DNA from: Glebionis coronaria
Taxonomy: Eukaryota > Streptophyta > Magnoliopsida > Asterales > Asteraceae
Direction: 5' to 3'
Assembly: GCA_025667525.1 (NCBI GenBank)
Contig: CM046878.1
Location: 99,215,237-99,279,236, forward strand
Length of the DNA: 64,000 nucleotides
Shown: positions 45,520 to 58,700 of the stretch, piece after piece
How positions within the stretch are numbered: the first letter of the stretch is position 1
How the letters are laid out: every line of letters begins with the position of its first letter
Translations under genes and position numbers: made by a program
Notes under the pieces: model-generated
What the model was told of the DNA's origin: nothing
Database searches by the model: none
What the model saw: only the letters and a program-made list of their open reading frames with translations

Positions 45520-48500
45520 ATGAATCCAAATTCAGTAATGCCTCAGATGACATCTCTTACGGATATATCAATCATAACGGGAACTGATAGCCGTCCACCG
45601 ATGCTTATTAAAGAGGTGTTTGAGGCATGGCAAGGTCGAATGATGCAATATCTAAAGGGGAAACCTACATACGGAAGGCTGATGGTCAAATCGATTTTGA
45701 ATGGTCCACTCGACTATGGTACCATTACGGTTGATAACGTGACTAGACCACGAGAATTTGAAGAACTTACTCCAGCTCAACAACTCGTTGCAGATGCAGA
45801 TGAAAAAGCTCTTCAAACAATTCTCCAAGCTCTTCCCCATGACATCTATAGGATGGTGAGTCAGTATACGGTGGCAAAGGATCTATGGGAACGTCTTAAG
45901 GTGTTGCTACAAGGCACGTCTCTCACCAAACAAGAAAGGGAGTGTCAGCTGTATGATTTGTTTGATAGATTCACCTACAACCCAGGGGAAACACTTCACG
46001 ATTATTACTTCAGATTTACCACACTCATGAATGATCTGAATGTATACAATCTTGTGATCGCACCATTCCAGGTTAACACCAAATTCTTGAATACTCTACC
46101 TCAAGCTGAATGGGGTGAGTACATTACTGATGTCAAGTTAACCAGGGATCTGCATAAGTGCAATTTGGATCAAATATATGCCTTCCTTCAGCAGCATGAG
46201 AAGCATGTGATTATGCACCGTTCTCCTCGAGGTATGTACCCAGATTCCTTAGCTTTGATGGCGAATCAACCAAGCTTGTCTCACAACAACACACCTTATA
46301 TCTTGGGACATCAAGCTTATCATCAATCACCTTACATGACACCAGCCTTTCCCCAATACTCGATTCTACCACAACCACCCACCTCACATCAGCAACAATA
46401 TCGGTTCAATGCACCCTCACCACAGTATGCTTCACAACTTCATCCAGCAAATGTTGCACCTTATGCAGTATATCCGACAAGCTACCCTGATCAAATGAGT
46501 ATTCCTTCTACTGATTATGCAGCTTATCCAGATCAAGCACTTTATTGTGATGATGAGGAAGTCCCAGTTCCTGTATTCCAACAAGGAGCTGACCCAGTTG
46601 AAGTGCTAACTACTATGTCTGCTTATCTCACAAGAACTTTAAGCAAACGAGGATTCAGAGGATCAGCTCCTACCAACAATCAGTTGAGGAATTCATCCAA
46701 TTCTCGCCAACAAGCTACAATTGAGAATGGCAGGGTAATGGTTCAGCCAATTCAACCATATCAGGGGAGACCTTCCACATCAACCAATGTTCGCACCGCC
46801 AATCCTGCTCCTGCTCCAATGGTCAATAATCCTCCACGGGCTAATACAGGCAAGTTGAGAATGATCACATGCTACAACTGCAAGGAAGAGGGTCATATGT
46901 CCAGGGATTGTAAGAAACCCAAGAGGAGAAGGGATGGACAGTGGTTTGCAGAAAAGATCTATCTGGTAAATGCTCAGGCGCAAGGAAGGGAACTTGATGA
47001 AGAGGAGCTTGCATTTCTTGCTGACCCAGGGATTGCTGAACAAGACGTTGTCACTACGCAGAATGCAGCTTACCAAGCCGATGATCTTGATGCGTATGAT
47101 TCCGACTGTGATGACTTTCAAACTGCAAAGGCTGCTTTCATGGCAACTTTCTCCAGCTTAGGGCCAGATAAGAAATCTGAGGTACTTATTAATAACACCA
47201 GTAATGCCACGGATGCTAGTATTCAACCACATCAAGTTGGGCAAGAGAGTGCTGATTCGAATGAATCTTCGGTGGTGAGTCTTTCAAATGAGGAGACAAA
47301 CAATGATAGCAATATCAATGTGAGTTCCCAGACTTTGAGTGAATCACAACCGGGACCCAGTTCGCATACGCCAACTCCTGCTCAACAAGATTTGGTCATG
47401 GTTCCTGCTACATTACTTAGCCAAATGAATGCTGCACTCTTAGAAACCTTAGCTAAGAATAAGAATTTGTCTGATGAACTTGCCTTAAGTAATGAGAAAG
47501 TACAAACTTTGGAATTAGTGCCTTCGTCTAGTGTTCTCACAAATCTCGAATATGATCACTTTAGAAACAAACAAATGGGTCACTTGCAAGAAATCGAAAA
47601 CTTAAGAGCAAATCTGTCTAGTGAACTTAGAGAAAAGGAGTTAGTGGTCACTAATTTTCAAAAACTTCAAACTGATTTTGAATTACTCGAATCTAAGAAG
47701 ACTGAAATGGAGATTAATGCTACTAATAAGATTAGAAGTCTAGACTACTTGCTGTTAAGACAATACGCTGCTTCACAACTAGTTCACTTATTTGATGCTT
47801 CGTTTAAAGAGTTTAACTTATCACGTCTAAAAGGCCTTCCCCCTAATCCACGATATGCAAAACAAGCTTTAAGACATAGTCCTAGACTTTATAATGCAAC
47901 TCAATTAGGATTGGCTTTAGACCCGATTGTTTTTCCCCATGATCGAACAAGTAAGGATCTAGTTGATGAGGATCGGTCATACAATTCAGCAAAATATCCC
48001 GATTGTGATTATTTTAAAATGAATAAGGAGCTTGCTAAAACTGATTTTAGAGTTCGCTTCCATATGGACAAAGATCTCATTACAGCACCAACCTACATGA
48101 TAGAAGAAGAAAGCCCTAGTACATTTCCTACACTTGTCAACATGGAAGGTCCTAAGGAAATTCCAAAGAATCTTCCACCTGTTAGCACTGTATGGTTAAA
48201 CTTGCAAGAGATTAACCGATACTTTACTAACTTTGACAAGGTCATCTTGGAATGTACGACTTCAAATGGTTTAAATGCCGGAGAATGGGCTTTCGAACAC
48301 ATGAACGAGGTGTTTAAAACTGAGATCAATCCGTTTGTCGAAAGTCTAAAAAGAAGTTTTGCATCTCTTAAGGAAAATCTTCAGTTTGAAATTGGTGAAG
48401 TTCAAAAAGTGTTTTATGAAATGGACACCGCTTACGAACTGCAACTAATTGAAAAGGAAAAGATTTTAACCGAATATGACCGATTCTTGTCTGAAGTAAT

Positions 48501-50331
48501 CTCGTGTGATGTGCTTACTATTGTAAATGTTAAATATTCGAATGAGCTTACATCCGCTATGATGAATTGTGATGCTGTGAATATTTGTGAGGATATTTGT
48601 GATGATGTTTGTGATATTTCTGTAAATGTTGCTGAAACTGTAAATGAGGTAGATAGTCATTCTTGTCACGAATCTAACGCTGAGTTTTTAAAGCTACAAG
48701 ATTCTTATAATTTACTTTCTCAACGCTTTAATCAACTAGAACAACATTGTATATCCTTAGAATTAAAACAACAAGCTCAAAATGAAAATCTTTTGATATC
48801 AAATGTTTGTGAAAACGGTGTTGAGACAAGTGACAAGATGATTGCAATTGTTAAGACATTAGAGGAAGAAATCATGAGATTGAAGAGAGAGATATCATCA
48901 AAGGAAACATTAAGAATGGAACTAGAGGCCGCAGAGTCTAAAAACCAAGTCTTAGAAATTAGACTATCAACTGTTCTAGGGGAGATGGATCGGACAAGGC
49001 AGGGACTATCCGCTCTTTATGGGTCAATAGAAGAACGCTTCGCTTTTAATGCGGCACAGCAACAATATTATGTTGAACAACTGAACCAAAAATGCGAAGA
49101 AATCTCTGACTTGAACATCCTGCTCATAGACAAAAATATGGTTTTGGCTGAGTTAAAGGAGACACTTCTTCTCACCCGACAAGAAGTTGTTGATAACTTA
49201 GCTACCGACTCTGCACCGTCCACTAGTGCTCCAACAACCAAGAAAGTAGTGCTTTATAAGAATCCGCTTCATAAGAAAAACCCGGTTGTATACGATGATT
49301 ATATGAGGAATGCCATTAAGCATGTCGGTCTTCTTAGGGATATTTTAGACGATCTTTATGCCTTAGATCCCTCAAGTAGCGACTATTATTCGGCTCATGA
49401 ATATGTTAAGCGAGTTCAATATTGCTTGGCTTATTTGCAATACATAGGTACACCAGGTTCTGCACTACTTAATAATAGGCCCATTGCTGTCACTCCATTT
49501 AATAAGACTCCAGGAGCGAAACCGTCATTGGCACAATCAAGTAAGACATCTTTAAAATCTGCTGCTAATGTTCCCAATTTGCCTTCTACAGGATTAAAAG
49601 CAACTACTAAGGCTAAAGGATCGCCACTCAAGAAAGATAAGATCAAGCCCGCCACTAGTAGTGCCACAAAGAAGAAAGTAGAAGTCCACACTAGGAATGC
49701 TAGTTCAGTTTTAAATAAAACGAATCATGTTAAGACTAAAAGCTCTGCGCCTGTGCAGCAGCCTAAACCATTCGTGAATTCTGATTTAAATTGTTGGAAT
49801 TGTAATGAATGTATGTTTTCCGAGCGTCATGATTTGTGTCTGATTGATCACGTTAATGAAATGAATGCTATTAAGAATGGTCTTGAATGGAAGCCAACGG
49901 GTAGAACTCGTGCCCAAGTTGGCTGGCAATGGCGTCCCACTGGTAGGACCTTTACTCTCGATGGTAAAATGTGTCCTTTAACTAGGAATGCATCCATTGA
50001 GGTTAGGTCTGAGCGTCCTTTAGTTAGGAACACTTGCACTCAAGTAAGGAAACAGCGCCCTTTAATTAGGTCAGCCCCCACTATAGTGCCTATCAGTGTA
50101 GAAATACCTCAGGATTTGAGCCAATTAGAATCTACACCACCAATTAAGAAGAAGAAGGCTAGGAAATCTAAGAAACCTAGAGTTAGCAAATCTAAGATTA
50201 TTAAATCTGTACCTGCTAATAACAAGGAACACTCAGATTCCGATACCTCTACATTGTCGTTGTGTGGTGATATTTTCAGGTGGTCCAAATCATCCTGTGG
50301 TATTTGGACTCCGGTTGTTCAAAACATATGA
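45520..50331 (+). CDS. Element H gag, with very long C-terminal extension (1,603 aa)
   Basis: The first ATG is at 45520. Residues 90-240 hold the copia gag domain ([16 protein letters not shown], then [10 protein letters not shown]). A Gln/Pro/Tyr-rich stretch follows, and a CCHC knuckle ([14 protein letters not shown]) at 451-464. Copia gag usually gives way to protease soon after. Here about 1,100 residues intervene, with coiled-coil segments (about 640-740 and 1030-1220), a Lys-rich region (about 1360-1410) and a second Cys cluster [16 protein letters not shown] at 1425-1440, then repeated PTGR motifs. The frame ends at 50331, beyond the start of the pol frame, as GIWTP plus six residues. 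I recall similar C-termini in Asteraceae elements. No internal stop is present. Confidence 0.9.
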   Translation: MNPNSVMPQMTSLTDISIITGTDSRPPMLIKEVFEAWQGRMMQYLKGKPTYGRLMVKSILNGPLDYGTITVDNVTRPREFEELTPAQQLVADADEKALQTILQALPHDIYRMVSQYTVAKDLWERLKVLLQGTSLTKQERECQLYDLFDRFTYNPGETLHDYYFRFTTLMNDLNVYNLVIAPFQVNTKFLNTLPQAEWGEYITDVKLTRDLHKCNLDQIYAFLQQHEKHVIMHRSPRGMYPDSLALMANQPSLSHNNTPYILGHQAYHQSPYMTPAFPQYSILPQPPTSHQQQYRFNAPSPQYASQLHPANVAPYAVYPTSYPDQMSIPSTDYAAYPDQALYCDDEEVPVPVFQQGADPVEVLTTMSAYLTRTLSKRGFRGSAPTNNQLRNSSNSRQQATIENGRVMVQPIQPYQGRPSTSTNVRTANPAPAPMVNNPPRANTGKLRMITCYNCKEEGHMSRDCKKPKRRRDGQWFAEKIYLVNAQAQGRELDEEELAFLADPGIAEQDVVTTQNAAYQADDLDAYDSDCDDFQTAKAAFMATFSSLGPDKKSEVLINNTSNATDASIQPHQVGQESADSNESSVVSLSNEETNNDSNINVSSQTLSESQPGPSSHTPTPAQQDLVMVPATLLSQMNAALLETLAKNKNLSDELALSNEKVQTLELVPSSSVLTNLEYDHFRNKQMGHLQEIENLRANLSSELREKELVVTNFQKLQTDFELLESKKTEMEINATNKIRSLDYLLLRQYAASQLVHLFDASFKEFNLSRLKGLPPNPRYAKQALRHSPRLYNATQLGLALDPIVFPHDRTSKDLVDEDRSYNSAKYPDCDYFKMNKELAKTDFRVRFHMDKDLITAPTYMIEEESPSTFPTLVNMEGPKEIPKNLPPVSTVWLNLQEINRYFTNFDKVILECTTSNGLNAGEWAFEHMNEVFKTEINPFVESLKRSFASLKENLQFEIGEVQKVFYEMDTAYELQLIEKEKILTEYDRFLSEVISCDVLTIVNVKYSNELTSAMMNCDAVNICEDICDDVCDISVNVAETVNEVDSHSCHESNAEFLKLQDSYNLLSQRFNQLEQHCISLELKQQAQNENLLISNVCENGVETSDKMIAIVKTLEEEIMRLKREISSKETLRMELEAAESKNQVLEIRLSTVLGEMDRTRQGLSALYGSIEERFAFNAAQQQYYVEQLNQKCEEISDLNILLIDKNMVLAELKETLLLTRQEVVDNLATDSAPSTSAPTTKKVVLYKNPLHKKNPVVYDDYMRNAIKHVGLLRDILDDLYALDPSSSDYYSAHEYVKRVQYCLAYLQYIGTPGSALLNNRPIAVTPFNKTPGAKPSLAQSSKTSLKSAANVPNLPSTGLKATTKAKGSPLKKDKIKPATSSATKKKVEVHTRNASSVLNKTNHVKTKSSAPVQQPKPFVNSDLNCWNCNECMFSERHDLCLIDHVNEMNAIKNGLEWKPTGRTRAQVGWQWRPTGRTFTLDGKMCPLTRNASIEVRSERPLVRNTCTQVRKQRPLIRSAPTIVPISVEIPQDLSQLESTPPIKKKKARKSKKPRVSKSKIIKSVPANNKEHSDSDTSTLSLCGDIFRWSKSSCGIWTPVVQNI
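50271..50331 (+). promoter_or_regulatory. gag-pol overlap (-1 frame change)
   Basis: The pol frame is open from 50271, after a TGA at 50268-50270; the gag frame ends at 50331. The frames overlap by 61 nt and pol is in the -1 frame. I see no canonical X-XXY-YYZ heptamer. GATATTTTCAG|G at 50279 resembles a splice acceptor, an alternative route to pol expression. Confidence 0.65.
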
Positions 50332-53300
50332 CCGGAAATCGCTCGATGCTCCGAAATTTCGTCAGCAAGTTTCTTGGTACGGTTAAATTTGGGAATGATC
50401 ATATAGCAAAGATTATGGGGTATGGTGAATATCAGATTGGAAACGTGACGATTTCTAGGGTATACTATGTTGAAGGTCTTGGTCATAACTTATTCTCAGT
50501 AGGACAGTTTTGTGATTCCAACCTTGAGGTTGCTTTTCGACAACACACTTGTTTCATCCGCAACTTGGAAGGAAAAGATTTGTTGAAGGGATCTCGTGGT
50601 GCAAATCTATATACCTTGTCCTTACAAGACATGATGGCCGCTTCTCCAGTATGTCTTCTCTCTAAAGCTTCTAAGACCAAGTCATGGTTATGGCATCGCA
50701 GATTATCTCATCTTAATTTTGATGCTATTAATCATCTGGCTAAAAACGAGTTAGTTCGTGGTCTTCCTAAGCTTAAATTTCACAAGGACCATTTATGTTC
50801 CGCGTGTTCAAGGGGGAAAAGTACCAAGAAATCTTACAAGCCCAAAGCTGAAGACACCAATCAAGAAAAACTTCATCTTTTGCATATGGATCTTTGTGGG
50901 CCGATGAGAACTGAAAGTGTGAGCGGTAAGAAATTCATTCTGGTTATTGTGGATGATTTCTCAAGGTTTACATGGGTGAGATTTTTACGTACAAAGGATG
51001 AAGCACCGAAGGCTATCATTACTTTTCTGAAGTTCATCCAGGTACGTTTGAATACCACTGTCCGCCGTATCCGTACAGACAATGGTACAGAGTTCGTCAA
51101 CCAGACTCTTCGTGATTATTATGAAGGAGTTGGTATATCACATGAAACATCCGCTGCACGCACTCCACAACAAAACGGTGTCGTTGAAAGACGGAATCGT
51201 ACACTTATGGAAGATGCTAGGACCATGCTTATTTATGCGAACGCTCCATTGTTCTTGTGGGCAGAGGCTATTTCTACTGCATGTTTTACTCAAAACCGTT
51301 CTATCATTCGGAAACGCCATGGAAAAACCCCTTATGAGCTTCTACATGACCGCAAACCCGATGTTTCATTTTTCCATGTGTTTGGTGCTCTGTGTTATCC
51401 AAACATCAATAGTGAGAACTTGGGTAAGCTTCAACCAAAAGCCGATATAGGTATTTTCATTGGTTACTCACCGTCCAAAAGAGCATACCGAATCTATAAC
51501 CGTCGTCTTGGCAAGATTGTAGAAACTATGGACGCTGATTTCGACGAGCTGACAGCGATGGCTTCTGAGCAACACAGCTCTGAACCCGCGCTTCATGAGA
51601 TGGGACCCGGTGCTATAAGTTCCGGATTAGTTCCCAACAATCCTACTTCTACATCATTTTTACCACCATCAAGGTCCGAGTGGGATAAACTGTTTCAACC
51701 GTTGTTTGATGAATTCTTCGATCCCCCGACTGATGAAGTTCCGGTACCTGTAGTAATTGCTCCAATACCTGAAGTGGTTGCTCAAGTTAATGAACCTTTA
51801 TCTAATGCATCTACAATTCAAGTTGAACCTGATGCACCTTCACCAAGTGATTCACAAACTACACCTGAATCATCACCCCTACTTGTGCCTCATGATGTAG
51901 AAGAGGATTCTACTGATCACGACCTGGAATATGCTCACTTGCAAGAGCTTCCTTTCTTTGGTGTAGCGATCCCTGAAAACCCTTCAGCCGCGTCTACCTC
52001 AGAAGAAGCTCCATCTATTGTTCACTCCAGACCACCTAGGATTGAAAACCATAGCACTAAATGGACAAAAGATCACCCAATTAGGAATGTTATTGGAGAT
52101 CTAGATCGACCAGTCTCTACACGCCATCAACTACAAGAGAGTGCACTATATTGTTACTTTGATGCATTTCTCTCTGAAGTTGAACCCAAAAATTGGCAGC
52201 AGGCTATGACCCAATCATCTTGGATTGAAGCTATGCAGGAGGAACTCAATGAATTCAAACGACTAGAAGTATGGGAATTGGTTCCTCGCCCTGACAAGGT
52301 TAACATCCTTACTTTGTTATGGGTTTATAAGGTTAAACTTGATGAGATGGGTTCGGTATTGAAGAATAAAGCAAGATTGGTCGCTAGAGGATATAAACAA
52401 GCCTTGGGTATAGACTTTGAGGAATCTTTTGCTCCTGTGGCTAGATTGGAGGCGATTAGACTATTCCTTGCGTTTGCTGCTCATATGAACATGATCGTCT
52501 ATCAAATGGATGTGAAGACGGCATTTTTGAACGGTGAACTAAGGGAAGAGGTTTATGTTAGTCAACCGGATGGGTTCGTGAGTACGGAGTCTCCTAACCA
52601 TGTGTACAAGCTTAAGAAGGCTCTCTATGGGTTGAAACAAGCTCCACGCGCGTGGTATGATCTCCTGTCAACATATCTCATGTCGGAAGGCTTCTCCAAA
52701 GGCAAAGTGGACCCCACTCTATTTACTCTCAAAGACGGCAACGACATGCTTCTGGTACAAATTTATGTTGATGATATAATTTTTGCTGCCACTAACATAG
52801 AATTGTCTAAACAATTTGAGAAGATAATGTCCACACGCTTTCAGATGTCGATGATGGGAAAAATATCATTTTTCTTAGGATTACAGATTTCTCAGAATCC
52901 CAGAGGCATCTTTATTAATCAATCCAAATATGCTCTAGAATCTCTTAAGAAATATAACTTTGAGAATTGTGACCCCGTAGACACTCCAATGGTGGAGAAA
53001 TCCAAGTTAGATGAAGATAGGGATGGGATTATTGTCGATCCGAAACTTTACCGTGGAATGATCGGCACCCTTCTCTATCTGACTGCTAGCAGGCCTGATT
53101 TGCAATTTGCTGTATGCATGTGTGCCCGGTATCAGGCTCGGCCTACCGAAAAGCACTTACATGTTGTGAAAAGGATCTTTCGGTATCTAAAAGGAACACT
53201 TCATCGTGGTCTATGGTATCCGAAAGATTCCTCGATTGCTTTAATATCATACGCAGATGCCGATCATGCTGGATGTCAAGATACGAGGCGTAGCACTTCT

Positions 53301-53747
53301 GGATCTGTACAACTCCTAGGAGATAGATTGATCAGTTGGTCTTCAAAAAGGCAGAAAAGCGCTGCAATATCAAGCACGGAGGCTGAATACATCGCCATGT
53401 CCGGTTGTTGTGCTCAAGTCCTTTGGATGAGATCACAATTAACTGACTACGGTCTTGGATTTAACAAAATCCCGATGTATTGTGACAACAAGAGCGCCAT
53501 TGCCCTTTGCTGCAACTATGTTCAACACTCCCGGGCCAAGCACATAGACATTCGCTACCATTTCATCAAGGAGCAGGTGGAGAACGGAGTGATCGAGCTG
53601 TATTTTGTCACCACTGAGTACCAGCTGGCGGATATGTTCACCAAAGCCTTAGATCGAGGACGAATCGAGTTCTTGATCGACAAGCTTGGCATGAAATCAT
53701 TCACTCCAGCGACTCTCAAAGAGTTGGCAGAAGAATCAGCTGAATAG
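50271..53747 (+). CDS. Element H pol: protease, integrase, RT, RNase H
   Basis: No ATG lies at the start of the frame, so pol must be made by frameshift or splicing; residues are counted from 50280. Protease [10 protein letters not shown] is at 11-20. Pre-integrase ([19 protein letters not shown]) is about 137-183. The integrase triad is Asp204, Asp267 and Glu303, with 35 residues between the last two as in DD35E enzymes. RT runs about 660-900 with the catalytic YVDD (Asp831, Asp832). RNase H has Asp993 (YADADHAG) and Glu1034 (STEAEYIA) and ends near 1127 (LADMFTKAL). All signature residues are present and there is no internal stop, so this looks like a functional copia polymerase. Confidence 0.93.
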   Translation, partial: YFQVVQIILWYLDSGCSKHMTGNRSMLRNFVSKFLGTVKFGNDHIAKIMGYGEYQIGNVTISRVYYVEGLGHNLFSVGQFCDSNLEVAFRQHTCFIRNLEGKDLLKGSRGANLYTLSLQDMMAASPVCLLSKASKTKSWLWHRRLSHLNFDAINHLAKNELVRGLPKLKFHKDHLCSACSRGKSTKKSYKPKAEDTNQEKLHLLHMDLCGPMRTESVSGKKFILVIVDDFSRFTWVRFLRTKDEAPKAIITFLKFIQVRLNTTVRRIRTDNGTEFVNQTLRDYYEGVGISHETSAARTPQQNGVVERRNRTLMEDARTMLIYANAPLFLWAEAISTACFTQNRSIIRKRHGKTPYELLHDRKPDVSFFHVFGALCYPNINSENLGKLQPKADIGIFIGYSPSKRAYRIYNRRLGKIVETMDADFDELTAMASEQHSSEPALHEMGPGAISSGLVPNNPTSTSFLPPSRSEWDKLFQPLFDEFFDPPTDEVPVPVVIAPIPEVVAQVNEPLSNASTIQVEPDAPSPSDSQTTPESSPLLVPHDVEEDSTDHDLEYAHLQELPFFGVAIPENPSAASTSEEAPSIVHSRPPRIENHSTKWTKDHPIRNVIGDLDRPVSTRHQLQESALYCYFDAFLSEVEPKNWQQAMTQSSWIEAMQEELNEFKRLEVWELVPRPDKVNILTLLWVYKVKLDEMGSVLKNKARLVARGYKQALGIDFEESFAPVARLEAIRLFLAFAAHMNMIVYQMDVKTAFLNGELREEVYVSQPDGFVSTESPNHVYKLKKALYGLKQAPRAWYDLLSTYLMSEGFSKGKVDPTLFTLKDGNDMLLVQIYVDDIIFAATNIELSKQFEKIMSTRFQMSMMGKISFFLGLQISQNPRGIFINQSKYALESLKKYNFENCDPVDTPMVEKSKLDEDRDGIIVDPKLYRGMIGTLLYLTASRPDLQFAVCMCARYQARPTEKHLHVVKRIFRYLKGTLHRGLWYPKDSSIALISYADADHAGCQDTRRSTSGSVQLLGDRLISWSSKRQKSAAISSTEAEYIAMSGCCAQVLWMRSQLTDYGLGFNKIPMYCDNKSAIALCCNYVQHSRAKHIDIRYHFIKEQVENGVIELYFVTTEYQLADMFTKALDRGRIEFLIDKLGMKSFTPATLKELAEESAE

Positions 53748-54840
53748 TCGTGGTAAACTATTCAGAGTATCCTTTGGTTGTGATCATGTATATTATCGTA
53801 AATATATAAACCACAAAAGAAAATACAAAAATATAAAACCAAGAAAAACCATAAAAAATATAAAACCAAGAAAAACCATAAAAAATATAAAACCGAGAAA
53901 AACCATAAAAAGTATAAAATCAAGAAAAACCAAAAATATTTTTCGTTTTAAAACGGGCATGTCTTTTAGTACGGTAATATTTACGGCCTTAGAAATGTCG
54001 ATCAATATTGACACGGTGCCATAAATAGAGTCCGTATAAAAGTTGTACATTTTTAAAACATGCCCATAATGGCTTGTAGTTATTTCAGACTGCAACCCGG
54101 TTTTCATATTAAAGTCACGTATTTCCTTGGAAAACGTTGGCTCAGAACGGGAATTAATTTTCTCGGGCGTGATTTACAAGCCAAATCACGCAAAGGGATC
54201 AAGTTTACTTTATAACTTGGTCTGATACGAATTAGTGTACGTCTCAGTGCATTAATTTGTTAAAATAAGAGAAATCTTATTAAAACCACGAATCAAAATT
54301 TTTCAAGAGATAAATTGGAAATGCTTTCATCACTATTTGACTCTTTAAACAATGACTACAGCTCTTTAAATAGAAAACGGGTCATCGTTTAAGGGGGAGA
54401 AAATAGTAAAATCATCTTTGTCATTAAAATTGCTTTTCAAAAGTGATTATGAAAATTAAGGGCTATATGGTAATTGAGTGGTTTTGCTTTAGAAAATGAC
54501 TTATGTTCGTTCTAAGTGATAGGCATGGCTTTTAGATTTTGAGGATATGATAATAGATGCGTTTGCTAAGTTGTGTGTACGTTTAACAAGAGTTAAGTGT
54601 AATGGAAAAAACTAGGAAACAAAAAGAAAAAGGAATGAAAATGTGTAGGGACTAAAGTGATATTAGTTGAAACTTGTCAAAATTTTTTGACCTAAGTCAA
54701 ACTACACACCCCCCGCCCCTCACCATTATTCCTATTCACTGTTTATCTAACATTTTGCCGCCATTGTTGAAAACAAACACACACAAGCTTTCAAACTCAT
54801 CTCGTCTGATCATTCCTTCCTGATTCATTCACTACATAAG
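53748..54840 (+). other. Element H spacer after pol, possible internal promoter
   Basis: Holds a tandem of four units of about 32 bases ('ataaaaccaagaaaaaccat', 53809-53940) and a polypurine-like AAGGGGGAGA at 54391. From about 54660 it resembles a plant promoter and leader: a C-rich CACCCCCCGCCCC tract (54708-54719), a TTTATCTAA element (54740) and a CA-rich leader (54770-54840). No ORF of note. Confidence 0.5.
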
Positions 54841-55746
54841 GTAATTAACATCATATTTTAACTTATGAATTCATCTAAATCGCCATCTATATCTCCTTAA
54901 TTGATTCAAGATAATTAACAATTATCAGATTTAGGGTTTTGCCTTAATTAGGGTTAATTGATAAGGGATTTATGGTGGGTTTTGCTCAGAATAGGTTAAA
55001 TGATGATTAAATTGCTTTAGATTGCCTTAGAAACTCACAAACGCGCTAGATCAAACATCTGAGTATTAGTTTGTAAAAGTTCCGAATGAACATGGCTTTG
55101 AACTTCCGAATGAAGGATTTCTTCTGAAAAACTTCCGAATGAGGAAGTTCCGAATGAAGGACTTCCGAATGAGGAAGTTCCGAATGAAGAACTTCCGAAT
55201 GAAGGAAGTTCCGAATGAAGAACTTCCGAATGAAGGAAGTTCCGAATGAAGGAATGTTCCGAATGAAGGAAGTTCCGAATGAAGAACTTCCGAATGAAGG
55301 AAGTTCCGAATGAAGAACTTCCGAATGAAGGAAGTTCCGAATGAAGGAATGTTCCGGATGAAGGAAGTTCCGAATGAATAACTTCCGGATGAAGGAAGTT
55401 CCGAATGAAGAACTTCCGGATGAAGGAAGTTCCGAATGAAGAACTTCCGAATGAAGGAAGTTCCGAATGAAGAACTTCCGGATGAAGGAAGTTCCGAATG
55501 AAGAACTTCCGGATGAGGAAGTTCCGAATGAAGAACTTCCGAATGAAGGAAGTTCCGAATGAAGAATGTTCCGGATGAAAATGTTCCGAATGAGGAAAAG
55601 TTCCGGATGAGTTGTTTGATTGTTATTGTTTGCATGCTATCTATGTACTTGTTGTTTTATCTTATGAAATGTGTTATGCTTAGAAGTAAGAATAATATAT
55701 ATCTATCTGTTTTGTGCATCAACCTTTCATGTCTTATCTTGAGCAG
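54841..55746 (+). other. Putative leader intron of the env-position ORF, containing repeat array 2
   Basis: AAG|GTAATT at 54838-54846 is a near-ideal donor. The T-rich stretch ending TCTTGAGCAG at 55746 is a good acceptor, 5 bases before the ORF's ATG. The interval is AT-rich, has several stops and contains the second repeat array. The layout is that of a plant gene with an intron in its 5' untranslated region. Not proven without RNA. Confidence 0.5.
55077..55612 (+). repeat. Array 2: GTTCCGAATGAAG-type tandem repeat
   Basis: More than thirty imperfect units of 13-17 bases, core TTCCGRATGAAG, mostly alternating AAGTTCCG and AACTTCCG so that a dimer of about 30 bases repeats. The core is shared with array 1, where the middle is ATCAAG. 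An antisense ORF across it is a by-product of the repeat. Confidence 0.92.
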
Positions 55747-55751
55747 ATAAA

Positions 55752-58700
55752 ATGACTAATCCAACAGTACAAGCTATCCAAGAATCTAGGGAAGCCGATA
55801 TTGCTAAAGCTCGAACCCTTAAGTTTATACCCAACAACTATAGGCTGAAGCAAGTTTCTAAATCCACTCACCATGGTTTTAAGGTCGCCATAGCCATTCT
55901 TGATAACTCCCATTTCAAGAACGCCCTTAGGAGTACAGCCTCGGTGCCTTATGAGTATATGTTTGAATTTTGGGCAACCAAGGATTTCACTTCGAACAAG
56001 ATCACCTTCACCATCGACAACAAGCAGCAGACACTCACCGTTTCAGACTTCCGTAAGATGCTAGGTATACGGGATACACCCAAGGGCATGTCTTTCTCAA
56101 GGGATCCTACTAAAGATGAACTCGCGGAGTTATTTGACGCACTTGGATGTCCGGAAATACGAGTTGCATCTGAGTTTACTACTGCTAAGGTAGGACAACC
56201 CTGGAGAGCTTTGATGGGTATTCTCAGTAAATGCCTTACACCAAAAACGAGTGGACATGATGCTTTGCGAAGTCCAATAATGAACCTCTTCTATGGCATG
56301 TACAAAGCTGCGAATTCAGATTATGCTTTGTTGATATGGGAAGAATTCACCTTTCAACTCTTCCACAACAAGAAGCTGAAGACAAACTTCTTTCCTTATC
56401 CTCGGTTTATTAAGCTCATCATAAATTATTTTATGAAGCTTGATACTACTATTGATAGGCGTGCAGGAGGTCGCTATCACACTGAAGAAGCTGATGATAC
56501 TGTAGATCTGAGGCATGAAGGACCGTCTACTGGTGTGATTCCGGGTCCTGTTCCTGATTACCTTCTGTCAGACAAAATCAAAGGTTCTGCTGATTACAAG
56601 CTACTGCAGCTAGAAATCCAAAGGCTGAAAGCAAACCTTCAAACTGGAGAAGACTCATCGACAACGGTTAAGAGTAAAGGTAAACGCAAACAACCAGCTG
56701 CGTTACCTGAACCCGAACCCAAGAAGAAGAAGTCAGAGGGTAAGAAGGGAAAGGGTAAGGACTTGATGCGTCTACGTGACGAAGAAGATGTTGTTGATCC
56801 TACTCTTGACAAATCCGAGCAACAAATGATGAAGATTGCTATTAAAAGGAGTAGGAAAGATACAGGCGGTAGTGGTTCAGGTGCGAGGGTAGATATCGAG
56901 GATGAGTACGAGGAACCGCATGATGTTGATGAATTTGGGTCACCTGAAAACTATTCCACATCGAAGGAGCCATCAATCCCTATTTCAACAAGTGTCGAAA
57001 AAGAACCTGTTGCTCCTACGATCATGGTGACAACTCAACCTTTGGCAACTCTACCACCACCAATCCAACCCTTAACAACCCGACCAACCCGACCGGCTTC
57101 CACACCATTTCTTCCACCACCCACAATCCCCATACTTAGTACAGCAGTAACAACCGAGCCTATTCAGTCAACCCAGAGCAGCTCTGCAACATCTGCAATG
57201 GCTGCATTAGTGATGGCCGAAATGCTTGACAATCACAAACGCGAAATGGATGAACTTCGCCAAGAGTTGCAAAGACGAGCTCAAAGGGAAGAAGTATCTC
57301 AGAAAGCTCAAGAAGAGTTGATTGCCAAGTTCTCTGCAGACATGGAAGCTACACGTAAAGCTCATGCAGAGGAACTTGCTCGAGTTAAGCAGGCTGAGGC
57401 TGATAAGCATGCTGCACGTATTACCAGACTTCAAGCAATGAGGGATAAATATAAGGAACAAAAAGAAGCACTTGAAGCATCTGTGAAAGAAAGAGTGCAA
57501 GAATCCGTTGAATCCTTAATGCCTAAGCTTCGTGACGAGTTGAAGACACTTGCTGCTGACAACTTGATGGTCAAATCCTCCAACCCTTCAGAAGCCGCCT
57601 ATAAGATTGCTTATGACCTGACGGATTTTGAATTGAAGAAGATCCTTAAGGCTCGAATGGTGGAACTTGGGTCGTATAACAAGTCGAGGATTCAACGGGC
57701 TCTATATAAATCCCTGAATGATGCTATCATGGAGGATGATAGATTATTCAAAATGTTTGGAAGTGTGGTACCATATCACATCTTACCTGAGGAAGAAAGG
57801 GAAGAGAGTGAAGAAGAGGGTACGGGTGAAGAAGAGGAAGAAGAAGAAGAAGAAGGTGAAAAGGAGAAAGACGATGAAGAAGGTGGTGATGATGACGAGG
57901 ATGATGAGGATGATGAGGATGATGACGAGGATGAGGATGATGATGATGGCGAAGATGGTGGTGATGAGAATCAAGAGAGTGTTAGGGATAATAACGGGGA
58001 TGACAATCAGGATGATGATGGGGGTGAACAGCCAAAAGAGGGAGACAAGGTTACCAGCTCTAAGAAGACTGCTGCTAAGACTGGAACCAAGTCCACAAAA
58101 GATGCAGCACAGAAGGACAAATCGACATCCTCGGAATCAAGACGAACTAAGTGGCGCCACGATGTGAATGCCACTACAGCGTCTTCGGCTCCCGGTATCT
58201 CTATCGCTGTATCTTTACCTGTTACAACTAACCCCATTAGTTCTGCTGTTGTTCCTCCTGTGATTGCAGAATCAGTGACAGAACCCGAAGCTGCACAACA
58301 CTCCCCAGTTCAGGACACTGCCGAAATGCCTGAAACTGAACCAGTAGATGTTCGCACTTCCACTCCTCTACAACAAGCTCAACAATCTACGGTTCCTGAA
58401 CCAAGCATTCGTGCCTGGGAAGACACGTTGGAGATAGACGAGTCTGCACCACCACAAGCTTGGATCACGGCAGCAGCACAATTTGATCCGATCACAGATG
58501 CTGACAGAGATGTGCTGTATCTGCGTATCCGAAGTCCGATTGACTTATGTGCATTTCTTGCTCATGAGTATAAGACTTCGGTTACTCCATCCTTGGTCAA
58601 GAAAGCGATGAAAGATAAGAGACTGCGTGCCAAAACCCGATTACCCCGAATGGAGTTCGAGTATTATGCCGATGAGATCATAAAGGCTTTGAAAACCGTT

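Noticed and set aside
45000..55612. Regularly spaced short repeats, CRISPR-like at first sight
   Set aside because: Units are adjacent and imperfect with no unique spacers, and the window is a plant nuclear genome.
55066..55635. Antisense ORF of 189 aa across array 2
   Set aside because: It consists only of translated repeat units; the repeat period happens to keep one frame open.
57718..58237. Basic and hydrophobic ORFs in other frames across the acidic tract of the H third ORF
   Set aside because: They arise from GAA/GAT codon runs read out of frame or antisense.
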